Assembly (NCBI GenBank): GCA_022451445.1
Contig: JAKUSY010000165.1
Location: forward strand, 1 to 6,937
From: Planctomycetota bacterium
GTDB lineage: Bacteria > Planctomycetota > UBA8108
Length of the DNA: 6,937 nucleotides
Reading direction: 5' to 3'
Positions 1-6,781 of the stretch are shown piece after piece (the first letter of the stretch is position 1; each line of letters begins with the position of its first letter). The notes beneath the pieces were generated by a model. It had not been told where the DNA came from. It made no database searches and worked only from the letters and a program-made list of their open reading frames with translations. The translations under genes were made by a program, and so were the position numbers.

Positions 1-1664
1 CCCGCTTTCGCCAGGTGATCGATGCAGGCTATCAGGTCGCCGATGGAGTTCTTCTTCTTGAGCAGCCGGCCGGCTTCATGCCAGCGTTCGCCCAGGTCGC
101 CCCCGCCTCGAACATGGGCGACGGCGATGGTGGCTCCTCTCTCCAGGAGCGAGAGGTCGAGAGGGTTCATCCAGGGCTCGAGGTTGATTCCATAGGAGCC
201 GTATACCCGCAGCAGGAGCGGGCCCACGGCTCGTTTCGCCCGCTTGCGGTAAACCAGTGATACCGGGATGGAGGAGCCATCCACAGCCCGCGCCTCTATT
301 CTCTCGGTGGCGTAGTCCGCGCGCCTGTAGCCCTTGAAGCTCACCTCGTGGATGCTCTCCCAGCGCCGGGCGTCCATGTTGTATTCGAAGAACGAGAGGG
401 GAACGAGCATCGAGGAATAGGCCATGCGCAGCCGGTTGGTGATGAACTCCCGGTTCTGCCAGCTGTTGACCGAGTAGAGATGGTCGGGGAATTCGATATG
501 GTGGCCGCCGGCGCCGTCGAGGTCTTCCACCCGCACCCGTCTCCGGCCATCCCGTTTTTCGAAGAGGACCAGGTGGTGGCGGAAAACGATGGCCTGCTCC
601 AGGGTCGTTCCGGCGCGGCCGGGGACCTTCTCTCTCCAGTTCTTCCTGGCCGTGTTCGCCTCGGGAATGACCATGAGCCGCGAGCCGGGGGCTCCATCAT
701 TGGTGCGGACATAGAAGCTCTCGCCATGATGGAGGAGCTCGTATTTTATCCCGGTTCGTCTCGCCGCCAGCAGCTTGAAGCGTCCCCGTGGCGCGGTGGC
801 GTCGAGGTAGCGCACCTCCGAGCTGTTGCGGTTGAAGATGTCGAGCCAGATGAACAGGCCGTCGAGGGTCTTGTTGAGCCGCACCGAGTATTCCCGGTCC
901 CGCTCATGGTAGAGCAGCGTATCGTCTTCCTGCTTTTCGCCGAGGCGGTGGAGCCAGACCGTTCTCGGGCCGCCGGCTCCCGAGCGCCGGACGTAGAGCA
1001 GGGAGCCGCCGTCGGCGGACCAGGCGATGTTGTCGGCGGCGCCCCTGATGAGATCGCCGAGGGCTTTGCGGCTGGAGAGATCGCGCAGGCGTATCGAGAA
1101 CTCGCCCTCGCCTCCTTCATCGATGGTATAGGCGGCCCTGGTATGATCGGGATTTACGAGGAAGGTGCCCACGCGGAGCTTCTTCTCCCCGGCGGCCAGC
1201 TCCGCGACATCCAGCAGCACCTCCTCCCGGGCAAAGAGCCGTCCTTTCTTGCGGCAGTAGATCGGCCAGGGGCTGTCTTTGCGGGTTCGGCTGTAGTAGG
1301 TGTAGCTCCCCTCCTGCCAGCTGGGAACCGTTGTCGGCTGAACGATGCGCCCCTGGATTTCTTCCTGCAGGCTTTTCACCAGCGGCTGCAGGGACTCGAG
1401 CGCGGCCTCGGCGTACCGGTTCTCCTCCCGGAGGTAGGCCCGGGTGGCCGGATCCTCGATATCCCGCAGCCAGGAGTACTCATCGACCCTGCTGTCGTTG
1501 TGCAGGGTTGTTTTCTCAGGGATCTTTTTCGCCACTGGGGGCTTTGTGAGCTCTACCTTTTCCGCCGCGGGCAGCAGGGCTGAGATGCCCAGCAGGATCG
1601 CCACGCTCCAGCGGAAAGAGAGCGGAGCGCGGTGACGGGAGCCGTTGTGCCGGGAATTGCTCAT
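1..1664 (-). CDS. ptrB: Oligopeptidase B-like S9A serine peptidase, exported, C-terminus cut by window edge
   Basis: This is a serine endopeptidase of the prolyl oligopeptidase family, which cleaves short peptides; classical oligopeptidase B cuts after Arg/Lys. The reading frame is uninterrupted for 554 codons on the minus strand and leaves the window at base 1. Residues 1-35 look like a signal peptide: a basic stretch (RHRAPLSFRW), a hydrophobic core (SVAILLGISALL) and a possible cleavage site near LPA-AEK. The family N-terminal motif follows at about 61-85 (DEYSWLRD, then YLREENRY). The beta-propeller region spans roughly 110-445, including WSADGG and VWLHRLG. The start of the alpha/beta-hydrolase domain shows YGSYG (488-492) and HVRGGGDLGERW (517-528), both typical of S9A. 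The catalytic Ser, Asp and His lie beyond the edge, so activity and Arg/Lys specificity cannot be checked. The ATG at 1664 is preceded by AAGGA with a 10-base spacer. It diverges from the CDGSH gene. The family call is firm; oligopeptidase B rather than another S9A branch is likely. Confidence 0.9.
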   Translation of the reverse strand, partial: MSNSRHNGSRHRAPLSFRWSVAILLGISALLPAAEKVELTKPPVAKKIPEKTTLHNDSRVDEYSWLRDIEDPATRAYLREENRYAEAALESLQPLVKSLQEEIQGRIVQPTTVPSWQEGSYTYYSRTRKDSPWPIYCRKKGRLFAREEVLLDVAELAAGEKKLRVGTFLVNPDHTRAAYTIDEGGEGEFSIRLRDLSSRKALGDLIRGAADNIAWSADGGSLLYVRRSGAGGPRTVWLHRLGEKQEDDTLLYHERDREYSVRLNKTLDGLFIWLDIFNRNSSEVRYLDATAPRGRFKLLAARRTGIKYELLHHGESFYVRTNDGAPGSRLMVIPEANTARKNWREKVPGRAGTTLEQAIVFRHHLVLFEKRDGRRRVRVEDLDGAGGHHIEFPDHLYSVNSWQNREFITNRLRMAYSSMLVPLSFFEYNMDARRWESIHEVSFKGYRRADYATERIEARAVDGSSIPVSLVYRKRAKRAVGPLLLRVYGSYGINLEPWMNPLDLSLLERGATIAVAHVRGGGDLGERWHEAGRLLKKKNSIGDLIACIDHLAKA

Positions 1665-1674
1665 GATCGTTCTG

Positions 1675-1679
1675 TCCTT
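1675..1679 (-). promoter_or_regulatory. Ribosome binding site of the S9A peptidase
   Basis: AAGGA on the minus strand lies 10 bases before the ATG at 1664. The spacing is slightly long. It supports this ATG, as does the fact that the signal peptide begins immediately after it. Confidence 0.5.
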
Positions 1680-1866
1680 ACAGGTTGTCTCGTAAAGATA
1701 GGACACTCCCCGGGCCGCCTGTATTCAATCGGATTCGTTCTCTTTTTTTCATCGGAAGCCGCGAGTTCCTCATTACCTGCCGGAGCAGGCACTGCTGCCG
1801 CTCTTCGATGGAGACTTCAGCAACGATTTAAGGCAAACTACAGCGCCTAATCAACCACCTGTTTGC

Positions 1867-1871
1867 GGGAG
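1867..1871 (+). promoter_or_regulatory. Ribosome binding site deciding the start of the CDGSH gene
   Basis: GGGAG is followed by a six-base spacer and then ATG at 1878. An in-frame TTG at 1863 would extend the protein by five residues but would place the start before this Shine-Dalgarno, so the ATG at 1878 is preferred. Confidence 0.7.
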
Positions 1872-1877
1872 AAGCGC

Positions 1878-2126
1878 ATGAGCTCTGAAAACGAGATTCC
1901 CATTCCCCAGAAGGCGCCTTACGTGGTCGCGGAGGAGCCGGGTAAGAAGGCCTGGTGTATCTGCGGCCGCTCCGATGCGCAGCCCTACTGTGATGGATCC
2001 CACGCCGGCACCGGCCTGGCGCCGCTGGTAGTCGATATTGAAGAAGCTAAAACGGTCGCCTGGTGCGGCTGCAAGCGCACCTGCAACGCGCCGTATTGCG
2101 ATGGAAGCCACTCGCAGCTGCCCTGA
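1878..2126 (+). CDS. Tandem CDGSH iron-sulfur domain protein
   Basis: This is a small protein of 82 residues carrying two copies of the CDGSH iron-sulfur motif. Each copy has the three Cys and one His that bind a [2Fe-2S] cluster in the mitoNEET/CISD family: C27, C29, C38, H42 in the first and C63, C65, C74, H78 in the second. Each copy also keeps the PYCDGSH core. With two motifs on one short chain and no membrane anchor, it resembles the CISD3 (MiNT/Miner2) arrangement and many small bacterial CDGSH proteins, rather than the single-motif, membrane-anchored, dimeric mitoNEET. It is expected to be cytoplasmic. Known relatives act in electron or Fe-S cluster transfer and redox sensing; the exact role here is unknown. 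The gene stops 5 bp before mogA, suggesting a shared transcript. Both motifs are complete, so the family call is firm. Confidence 0.95.
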   Translation: MSSENEIPIPQKAPYVVAEEPGKKAWCICGRSDAQPYCDGSHAGTGLAPLVVDIEEAKTVAWCGCKRTCNAPYCDGSHSQLP

Positions 2127-2131
2127 GTTCC

Positions 2132-2665
2132 ATGGCGACAGCGAAGATTGGAATCCTGACCGTCTCCGACCGTGCCAGCCGCGGTGAGTACGAGGACCGG
2201 GGCGGACCAGCCATCAGGGAATACCTTGCCGAGGTGCTCAGCTCTGAGTGGGAGCCGGTGGAGAGGATCGTTGCCGACGACCAGGCGTTGATCGAGGCAG
2301 CCCTGGTCGAGTTGGCAACGGCCGAAGGCTGCTGCCTGGTCGTTACGACGGGGGGGACGGGCCCGGCTCCGCGTGATGTGACCCCCGAGGCGACCGAGGC
2401 AGTCTGCCAGAAGCTGCTGCCCGGCTTCGGTGAGCTGATGCGAAAGGTCTCGCTGGAGAAGGTCGCCACGGCCATCCTCTCGCGGCAGACCGCGGGGATT
2501 CTCGGCTCGGCGCTCATCGTGAACCTGCCGGGCCAGCCCCGGGCCATCGGCGAGTGCCTTGACGCGGTCTTTCCCGCCATTCCCTATTGTATCGATCTTC
2601 TCGATGGACCCTACCTCGAGACCGATGAGAGCCGGCTCGAGGCCTTCAGGCCGAAAAAGAAGTAG
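2132..2665 (+). CDS. mogA: Molybdopterin adenylyltransferase MogA
   Basis: MogA activates molybdopterin by transferring AMP from ATP, giving adenylyl-molybdopterin, which MoeA then uses for molybdate insertion. It is a cytoplasmic enzyme, trimeric in known members. The 177-residue product aligns almost without gaps to E. coli MogA as I remember it. It has GILTVSDRAS (7-16), VADDQ with D49, TTGGTGPAPRDVTPEAT (72-88) with D82, PGFGELMR (97-104), AILSRQTAG (114-122), NLPGQPRAI (131-139) and a PYCIDLLDGPYLET ending. D49 and D82 match the two aspartates reported as essential in E. coli. The loop after ECLDAV is about 13 residues shorter than in E. coli. The start is the ATG at 2132. An upstream in-frame ATG at 2063 would sit inside the CDGSH gene and add residues unlike MogA. 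No clear Shine-Dalgarno precedes 2132, so translation probably depends on coupling to the CDGSH stop 5 bp upstream. Confidence 0.95.
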   Translation: MATAKIGILTVSDRASRGEYEDRGGPAIREYLAEVLSSEWEPVERIVADDQALIEAALVELATAEGCCLVVTTGGTGPAPRDVTPEATEAVCQKLLPGFGELMRKVSLEKVATAILSRQTAGILGSALIVNLPGQPRAIGECLDAVFPAIPYCIDLLDGPYLETDESRLEAFRPKKK

Positions 2666-2666
2666 G

Positions 2667-3935
2667 CTACCTCCCGGGACCGGCCGGGGGCGGGGGCTCG
2701 GTCTGCGGGTAGGCGTCAGGATACTTTCGCGCCGAGTTCTTCAGCGCCTTGATCAGGGATGGCATGAACTCGGGAGCCGGCAGGCGGCGGTAGACCTCTC
2801 CGGCGGGATCGAATACCAGCCGGCCGTTGTCTTTGAGGAGGCTGAGAGCGTTCAGCAGGTTCGAGTCGCAATAGAAGCTGGCGTACTCATCGGGACGCAG
2901 CAGCTTGAGGCCGCGGTGGATGCCAAGAGACGCCCAGTAGATGCAGTGGGCCTCCGGCAGGCGCCAGTCGAGCCGCAGGGGGATCTCCTCGCCCGCCTCG
3001 GCGCCGCTCCATTCGCCTTCCAGCAGCTTCAACATCCAGCCGGGATCCATGTTGTAGTTCTTCGCCAGGGCTCGCGCCCTCAGGAACGCCAGCAATTTGG
3101 CGTATTCCGCGGTCGCCTTGTTTCGCGCTAGCCACTGCCCGAGCCGGCCCGGGTCGCCGACCGAGACCTTCCGCAGCAGCTCGATTCCCGGCTCGACCCC
3201 CAGGGTCTCAAGCTGTTCGAGCAGGACAGCCGCCCGCGGAACAGCCTGCTGGAAATGTTCGAGCGGCTCGCCCGGGCGGCTCATGTAGGCCCGGTAGGCT
3301 TCAGCCACGGGTCGGAACCAGGCACTCATCTCCTTCGCGTCGCCTGTGGGCGGGCTGCCGAGGAGCTCATGCCACCGCCTGGCGAACTCTCGCTGGTAGT
3401 ACGGATGCAGCTCATCGCCCGGGCTGCTGAGCTTGCGAAGGAAGATGTGGCTCAGCTCACGGTAGAGATCGATCTCACGCGGATTGAGGGGAATTCCCCT
3501 GTCCCGCAGGAGCGCGACGCCCTCTCGAATCCACAGCCAGTGCTCCGTGGGAAGGTCGGTGGCCTGGGAGATGTTGAAGGCCATGTTCCAGGCCTGGAAG
3601 GACCAGACAGCCGAGAAGCGGGGCTGCAGCCTGGTGATCCAGTCGGCCAGGCGCATGGCCTCGAAGTTCCTGCCCTCCCGCTGCAGACGGGTCGCCCTGT
3701 TCCACAGGACGCTGGTGGCGAGCGCTCGAAAGGTTCCGAGGCCGGCCTGGGTCAGGGCGATGTCGGGCGGCAGGTTCTCCGAGATGGTGTCGTTGGCTCG
3801 CAGCTGCAGCTCGCTCCGGATACGGTTGATCGGGCCGAGCAGGAGCGCGGCACCTGCCAGCAGGACCGCGCCTGTCAGCAGCTGCGTAGAGACCTTTCCC
3901 GATCGTCTCGAGTTCTCAGACCTGGATGCGCGCAA
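2667..3935 (-). CDS. Uncharacterised single-pass membrane protein, last gene of the ABC-2 operon
   Basis: This 422-residue protein has no function I can name. A short basic N-terminus (residues 1-15) is followed by one hydrophobic segment (about 17-35, TQLLTGAVLLAGAALLLGP). The rest is soluble, probably extracytoplasmic and largely helical. Strongly patterned stretches include FRALATSVLWNRATRLQREGR (69-89), ADWITRLQPRFSAVWSFQAWNMAFNIS (97-123), GIPLNPREIDLYRELSHIFLRK (147-168) and DWRLPEAHCIYWASLGIHRGLK (323-344). The second of these has a tetratricopeptide-like rhythm. The C-terminus ends in a proline-rich tail (PPPPAGPGR). From memory, similar proteins sit beside ABC-2 transporters in Planctomycetes/PVC-type genomes; I could not verify this. 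The start is a TTG at 3935 with a strong Shine-Dalgarno just upstream. An ATG at 4088 would overlap the permease gene by over 170 bases and add Ser/Ala-rich sequence that reads as out-of-frame translation. It overlaps the permease by 20 bp and is therefore likely coupled to it. Its stop lies one base from the mogA stop. Confidence 0.85.
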   Translation of the reverse strand: MRASRSENSRRSGKVSTQLLTGAVLLAGAALLLGPINRIRSELQLRANDTISENLPPDIALTQAGLGTFRALATSVLWNRATRLQREGRNFEAMRLADWITRLQPRFSAVWSFQAWNMAFNISQATDLPTEHWLWIREGVALLRDRGIPLNPREIDLYRELSHIFLRKLSSPGDELHPYYQREFARRWHELLGSPPTGDAKEMSAWFRPVAEAYRAYMSRPGEPLEHFQQAVPRAAVLLEQLETLGVEPGIELLRKVSVGDPGRLGQWLARNKATAEYAKLLAFLRARALAKNYNMDPGWMLKLLEGEWSGAEAGEEIPLRLDWRLPEAHCIYWASLGIHRGLKLLRPDEYASFYCDSNLLNALSLLKDNGRLVFDPAGEVYRRLPAPEFMPSLIKALKNSARKYPDAYPQTEPPPPAGPGR

Positions 3936-5553
3936 GCTCTCTCCTTCTGTAGACAAGGGTTGCCAGCGCTCCGGAGCGGCCGGTCCATAACAGGCCGATC
4001 CAGAGGAAGCAGCGGCTGAGCTCCGACCAGCTGAACTGTCTTCCATCGATGAGCCGGAGGCCGGGGTCGAATTCCGAGTAGCGGCCAAGGCCGCTCGCGA
4101 GGGCCTGCGTTGTCGTGGTGGCGAAGACCTCGAAGAAACCTCCCGGGCTGTCGGCGGAGCCTCCCATGTCGGCGGCCTGCAGCAGGAAGGGACTGGTGGA
4201 GGCGATGAGCAATACCAGTCCGCAGAGGAGTACGGCCACGGGAAAGCCGAGAAAGCTCGAGCAGAGCAGGCCGAGCATCGAGAGAAAGGAGAGCTTGATC
4301 CAGACCACCAGCAGTGCCCGCAGGAGGTTGCCCGCGAAGCCGTTTCTTGCTCGCAGCGCCTCGAGACCGTTTCTCGAGCTGAAGATGACCGTTCTCGGAG
4401 AATCCGCGGGGTTGCTGATTGTTATTCTGAGCCGGCCGCCTTCATCGATGCTCGCGGAATCGAGCTCGAAGTGGCCAATGCCGGCGGGAGTGAAGGCCAC
4501 CTTCCGGCCGCCGCCGCTCATGGTGACGGTAAGCTCGCGTGAAGCCAGGGCTCTGCCGGGCTGGCTGGCCAGGCGATAGCGCACCCTGAGCGGGGAGCCT
4601 TCGTCGCGCAGCCCGCCAAGGCCCTCGAAGCTGAAGCTCCGGCTCTTGCCGGGGGCGATGCTGCGCGAACGGCGCAGCAGGTGCTTGCGCAGGTACTTCC
4701 TGGCCATGTCCAGGCTGGCGGCCTCGTCGAGCTCCTCTTCGGCCTCTCCCGCGTGCGAATGCCTGTGCCCTCTATGGGCCAGGCGTTCGATGGCCGCGCG
4801 GGTTTTCCCCAGCAGCTCGGTCTCGACCTGTTCGGCCACGGGCGGGTCAGCCTGGGCGCTCACGAGGTCTCGCGCGGTGAGGATTTCCTCTTCGATCGCC
4901 TCCGCATCCTTCTCGTCGCGGGGGGACAGGGTGGCGATATGGTGTACCGAGAAGATGTAGATGGCGCTCATCGCCACGCTCAGCAGGATCCCGTTGAGGA
5001 TGACCAGCCCCAGCCACTTGCCTGCGAGGTAGCTGCCCCGGCCGACAGGCTTGACGGCCAGGGTCTCGATCAGCTTGGCTTCGATCTCGTGGCTGAGGGT
5101 CCTGCAGGAGAGCAGCAGGGTGAGGAGGCCGGCGAGCACCGACGTGATGGCCAGTGAATAGCTGAGGTAGCCCTGGAGCAGGTAGCGAACAGGCGTTTCC
5201 GGGGAGTGAAACAAGGCCAGGGCCGCAAGCGCTGAAAAGAGTACGGCCAGGAAGGTCGGTGCCACCCTGGTCCTGGTGGCCTCCGAGATCAGGGCGTGGG
5301 CCACCGCTGCAACCTGGCCGCCGAAGCCGAGGAGCCTCTTCGCCAGCCAGCAGAGACTGGAGAAGATGGAGCAGCATACCAGCAGGGTCCCGGTAACCCG
5401 CACCGATGAGGCCTCCAGTACGGCGGAGCTCGATGCCAGCAGCTCATAGAGACAGGTCACGAGAAAAGCCGCCACCGGGAGTACCATGATGAGGGGGAGT
5501 GAGCGTTTCGCCCCGCCGCCGCTTCTGTCCTTTTCGGCCGTGGGGGAGCTCAT
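3916..5553 (-). CDS. ABC-2 type permease with large extracytoplasmic insert
   Basis: This 545-residue membrane protein is the transmembrane partner of the adjacent ABC ATPase. Hydrophobic segments lie at about 20-40, 52-72, 97-116, 127-150, 180-204, 408-430, 436-460 and 513-532. Between the fourth and fifth is the family's cytoplasmic signature, SHEIEAKLIETLAVKPVGRGSYLAGKWLG (154-182), which matches the ABC-2/NosY/GldF pattern in which a 'K-P-x-x-R' loop precedes a 'GKWLG' helix. Residues about 205-405 form an insert between two membrane segments. It contains a charged helical half (210-295), a histidine cluster (H260, H263, H265, H267) and a beta-rich half (300-393). Membrane topology implies the insert is outside the cytoplasm. 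The protein is about twice the length of a minimal ABC-2 permease. The chosen ATG at 5553 starts one base after the ATPase stop; an ATG at 5565 overlaps the ATPase and has its GAGG immediately adjacent, so it is less likely. The transported substrate is unknown. Confidence 0.88.
   Translation of the reverse strand: MSSPTAEKDRSGGGAKRSLPLIMVLPVAAFLVTCLYELLASSSAVLEASSVRVTGTLLVCCSIFSSLCWLAKRLLGFGGQVAAVAHALISEATRTRVAPTFLAVLFSALAALALFHSPETPVRYLLQGYLSYSLAITSVLAGLLTLLLSCRTLSHEIEAKLIETLAVKPVGRGSYLAGKWLGLVILNGILLSVAMSAIYIFSVHHIATLSPRDEKDAEAIEEEILTARDLVSAQADPPVAEQVETELLGKTRAAIERLAHRGHRHSHAGEAEEELDEAASLDMARKYLRKHLLRRSRSIAPGKSRSFSFEGLGGLRDEGSPLRVRYRLASQPGRALASRELTVTMSGGGRKVAFTPAGIGHFELDSASIDEGGRLRITISNPADSPRTVIFSSRNGLEALRARNGFAGNLLRALLVVWIKLSFLSMLGLLCSSFLGFPVAVLLCGLVLLIASTSPFLLQAADMGGSADSPGGFFEVFATTTTQALASGLGRYSEFDPGLRLIDGRQFSWSELSRCFLWIGLLWTGRSGALATLVYRRRELARIQV
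3941..3948 (-). promoter_or_regulatory. Strong ribosome binding site selecting a TTG start
   Basis: AGAAGGAG on the minus strand lies five bases before TTG at 3935, inside the end of the permease gene. It is the best Shine-Dalgarno in the window. It fixes the start of the downstream membrane protein at TTG rather than the distant ATG at 4088. Confidence 0.7.
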
Positions 5554-5554
5554 C

Positions 5555-6559
5555 TCAGTCGGCATCCTCTTCGGCCGTTGAGGCCTTGTCCTCCCCGGTC
5601 TCGGAGCCGGGCTCTGTATCGGGCGCCGGGTCCTTTTGCGCCAGGAATTCGGCCACCCCCGCCCCGCCTGTGGCGCCGCTGGTCTCGGCTCCTTCCCTGT
5701 CGGCCTTTTCAACGAGTCCCAGGAAAAAATCCTCGAGACTCTGCCGGGGAGACTCGGTCTTTCTTATAGAGAGCCCTCCGGCCTTCTCGAGCAGCTTCGA
5801 GATACTCTCGATGGTCGCGGCATCGAGTCGATCCGTCTCGATGATGGTCGAGCTCGGCGAGCTCAGGAGCTCGTCCATGCTTCCCTCCGCCTGCTTGCGG
5901 CCGCCGTAGAGTACCGTGATCCGATCGCAGACGTCCTCTACGTCGGCCAGGCGGTGGCTGCTCAGGAGCACGCTCTTGCCTTCCTTCCTGAGTCTCAGGA
6001 TGAGGTCCTTGACCTCCCGGGTGCCGATCGGGTCAAGCCCGGTGGTGGGCTCGTCCAGGATGAGCAGGTCGGGGTTGTTGATGAGCGCCTGGGCGATCCC
6101 GATACGCCGCTGCATTCCCTTGGAGTATTCAGCCAGTGGGCGGCGGCGCATGCCCTGGAGGCCCACCATGTCGAGGAGCTCGGCGATCCGCCGCTTACGG
6201 GTCGGCGCCGGCAGGTTGAAGAGCCGGCCGTAGTAGTCGAGTATCTCCTCCGCATCCAGGAAGCCATAGAGGTAGGATTCTTCAGGCAGGTAGCCGATCC
6301 GGTTCTTGGTTTCCACATCTCCGGGGGCTTTTCCGAAGACCGTAACCTCTCCGCTGGTGGGGAAGAGCAGGCCCAGGATGAGCTTGATCGTCGTGGATTT
6401 CCCGGCGCCGTTAGAGCCCAGCAGGCCGTGCACCTCCGCTGGGCGAATCTCCAGGTCCAGGTCCTCGAGAGCGACGACCCTGGGGCGCAGCCAGAAGTCC
6501 TTGAAGATCTTGGTGAGGCCGTGCGTCTTGACGAACGCTGTATCCGGGGGGGTCTTCAT
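5555..6559 (-). CDS. ABC transporter ATP-binding protein (ABC-2 / CcmA type)
   Basis: This 334-residue ATPase powers the ABC-2 transporter encoded with it and acts at the cytoplasmic face of the membrane. All nucleotide-binding motifs are intact: Walker A GSNGAGKST (48-56), Q-loop region GYLPEE (89-94, Glu in place of Gln as is common in this subfamily), signature YSKGMQRR (145-152), Walker B LLILDEP (165-171), D-loop GLD (174-176) and switch His in SSH (200-202). The core ends near 285. A tail of about 50 residues rich in Asp, Glu, Ala, Gly and Thr follows and ends in EEDAD; it has no recognisable domain. The ATG at 6559 has AGGAAAG upstream with a 7-base spacer. The stop is followed after one base by the permease ATG, so the two are translationally coupled. 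Substrate cannot be inferred from the ATPase. Confidence 0.95.
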   Translation of the reverse strand: MKTPPDTAFVKTHGLTKIFKDFWLRPRVVALEDLDLEIRPAEVHGLLGSNGAGKSTTIKLILGLLFPTSGEVTVFGKAPGDVETKNRIGYLPEESYLYGFLDAEEILDYYGRLFNLPAPTRKRRIAELLDMVGLQGMRRRPLAEYSKGMQRRIGIAQALINNPDLLILDEPTTGLDPIGTREVKDLILRLRKEGKSVLLSSHRLADVEDVCDRITVLYGGRKQAEGSMDELLSSPSSTIIETDRLDAATIESISKLLEKAGGLSIRKTESPRQSLEDFFLGLVEKADREGAETSGATGGAGVAEFLAQKDPAPDTEPGSETGEDKASTAEEDAD

Positions 6560-6592
6560 TTACGGTCTTTCCTGGCTGCCGACCGGGGAACG

Positions 6593-6621
6593 ATTCTACC
6601 TACGCAAGGAATTGCTCTGAA
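6593..6621 (-). promoter_or_regulatory. Candidate sigma70-like promoter of the ATPase operon
   Basis: On the minus strand TTCAGA (6621-6616) and TAGAAT (6598-6593) are separated by exactly 17 bases. They match the -35 and -10 consensus at four and five of six positions. Transcription would start near 6586, giving a leader of about 27 bases that includes the Shine-Dalgarno of the ATPase gene. This was found by eye, so it could be chance. Confidence 0.35.
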
Positions 6622-6781
6622 TCCCCTCATTGACGAGACCGGCACCGGAAAAACTTCGGCTGCTCGCTTCCCGGCATTCAGCGCAGCGCGACTCCAGCGG
6701 AGCTGCCGCAGTGGATGTTTCTTCAAAGGGAAGAGTTCTCTTCGCCGGTCATCCTGCCTTTGAAGCTGTTCGAGTTCCAGC

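Larger units (their letters stand above)
1665..1877. other. Divergent intergenic spacer between the S9A peptidase and the CDGSH gene
   Basis: This 213-bp spacer must hold the promoters for both divergent genes. It is visibly more AT-rich than the flanking genes, with a run of seven T at 1743-1749. It contains a short perfect inverted repeat (CCTGC, loop CGGA, GCAGG, 1776-1789) with no T-tract after it, so it is not a terminator; it could be an operator or chance. I could not find a convincing -35/-10 pair in either direction. TATCTT on the minus strand (near 1695) is a weak -10 candidate for the peptidase but has no good -35 at 16-18 bases. No convincing coding frame is seen. Confidence 0.5.

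Noticed and set aside
348..1583. A 411-codon open frame on the plus strand
   Set aside because: It is antisense to the S9A peptidase, whose frame shows an unbroken series of family motifs. Long antisense frames are expected opposite GC-rich genes. The product has no recognisable domain and lacks a supporting ribosome site.
1776..1789. Inverted repeat CCTGC-CGGA-GCAGG as a terminator
   Set aside because: No T-tract follows on either strand, and neither flanking gene ends there because they diverge from this spacer.
1632..1850. A 72-codon plus-strand frame in the divergent spacer
   Set aside because: It starts inside the peptidase gene antisense, has no ribosome site and no recognisable product; the region is better explained as a promoter spacer.
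3255..4019. Plus-strand frames of 254 and 168 codons in this area
   Set aside because: They are antisense to the end of the permease and to the membrane protein, both of which show membrane segments, a Shine-Dalgarno and tight operon spacing.
3936..4088. N-terminal extension of the membrane protein to ATG 4088
   Set aside because: It would run over 170 bases inside the permease gene and adds Ser/Ala-rich sequence that reads as out-of-frame translation. The TTG at 3935 has a strong ribosome site.
5636..6763. A 375-codon open frame on the plus strand, reading GTGKTSAA near its end
   Set aside because: It lies antisense to the ATPase with all its Walker motifs. The Walker A-like string falls at the C-terminus without any surrounding NTPase fold, so it is chance.
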